NCBI GenBank assembly: GCA_023436205.1
Contig: JAEZKC010000123.1
Location: 1-23,362, forward strand
DNA length: 23,362 nucleotides
Direction of reading: 5' to 3'
Origin: Fibrobacterota bacterium
Lineage (GTDB): Bacteria; Fibrobacterota; Chitinivibrionia; Chitinivibrionales; Chitinispirillaceae
Shown here: piece by piece, positions 23,285-23,362 of the stretch
How positions within the stretch are numbered: the first letter of the stretch is position 1
Layout: every line of letters starts with the position of its first letter
Translations under genes and position numbers: made by a program
The notes under the pieces: model-generated
The model's input: only the letters and a program-made list of their open reading frames with translations
Told to the model about the DNA's origin: nothing
Databases searched by the model: none

Positions 23285-23362
23285 CCATCCCGTAAGGTCC
23301 GTCCCCCATCCCGTAAGGTCCGTCCCCCATCCCGTAAGGTCCGTCCCCCATCCCGTAAGGTC
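23268..23362. repeat. 21-bp perfect tandem array at the right edge
   Basis: The unit CCCGTAAGGTCCGTCCCCC plus AT is repeated exactly at 23268, 23289, 23310 and 23331, with a fifth copy cut off by the window end. Each unit carries the repeat core GTCCGTCCCC. No spacers separate the units. Confidence 0.97.

Overview
The window looks like a piece of a Fibrobacterota chromosome (Chitinispirillum/Chitinivibrio-like lineages are the best guess). The reasons are a TIGR02147-family regulator, a family first defined as paralogs in Fibrobacter; exported glycoside hydrolases ending in type IX secretion (T9SS)-like sorting domains; and several Gram-negative outer-membrane beta-barrels and lipoproteins. 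This is inference from gene families; there is no rRNA or marker gene here. No tRNA, rRNA, CRISPR array or phage module was seen. Both window ends lie inside short tandem repeats carrying the core GTCCGTCCCC, so the window may be a whole contig that stopped at repeats.

Layout. 1-118: repeat cluster. 150-2580 (minus): mannan-degradation pair, an intact exported GH26 mannanase and, just upstream, a broken GH5-type mannanase reduced to its two ends. 2765-4784 (plus): TIGR02147 regulator overlapping a carbohydrate-binding-like lipoprotein, divergent from the mannanases. 4815-6211: DUF2267 protein (minus) and an outer-membrane barrel (plus), followed by a structured non-coding stretch with two hairpin terminators. 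6520-8404 (minus): a TetR regulator and a FabF-type ketoacyl synthase. 8640-9767 (plus): CsgG-like lipoprotein. 9897-12542 (plus): hybrid sensor kinase with a periplasmic ABC-substrate-binding-like sensor and a good sigma-70-type promoter. 12653-14411 (plus): double PRC-barrel protein and PAC2-family protein. 14412-15035: non-coding, with three palindromic repeats and a decayed copy of the 3' end of malQ. 15036-16514 (minus): MalQ, starting at TTG. 16680-18728 (plus): RRM protein, orphan phosphoribosyltransferase, outer-membrane barrel. 19022-20792 (minus): small four-helix membrane protein and a YihY/BrkB-family protein. 21145-22125 (minus): REP-associated HUH transposase (RAYT). 22452-23207 (plus): exported glutaminyl-peptide cyclotransferase. 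23232-23362: palindrome running into a 21-bp tandem array.

Two themes join these parts. First, a family of palindromes with arms GGGACGGAC / GTCCGTCCC is scattered through the intergenic spaces, and the window carries a RAYT, the enzyme class linked to REP palindromes. One group of these palindromes sits around a fresh segmental duplication (41-bp exact direct repeat plus a malQ 3' fragment). Second, the window is rich in cell-envelope genes: secreted mannanases, lipoproteins, barrels, an envelope-facing sensor kinase and a glutaminyl cyclase that could modify N-terminal Gln of exported proteins. DUF2267, PRC-barrel, phosphoribosyltransferase and YihY genes add a stress-island flavour, but I see no direct functional link between them.
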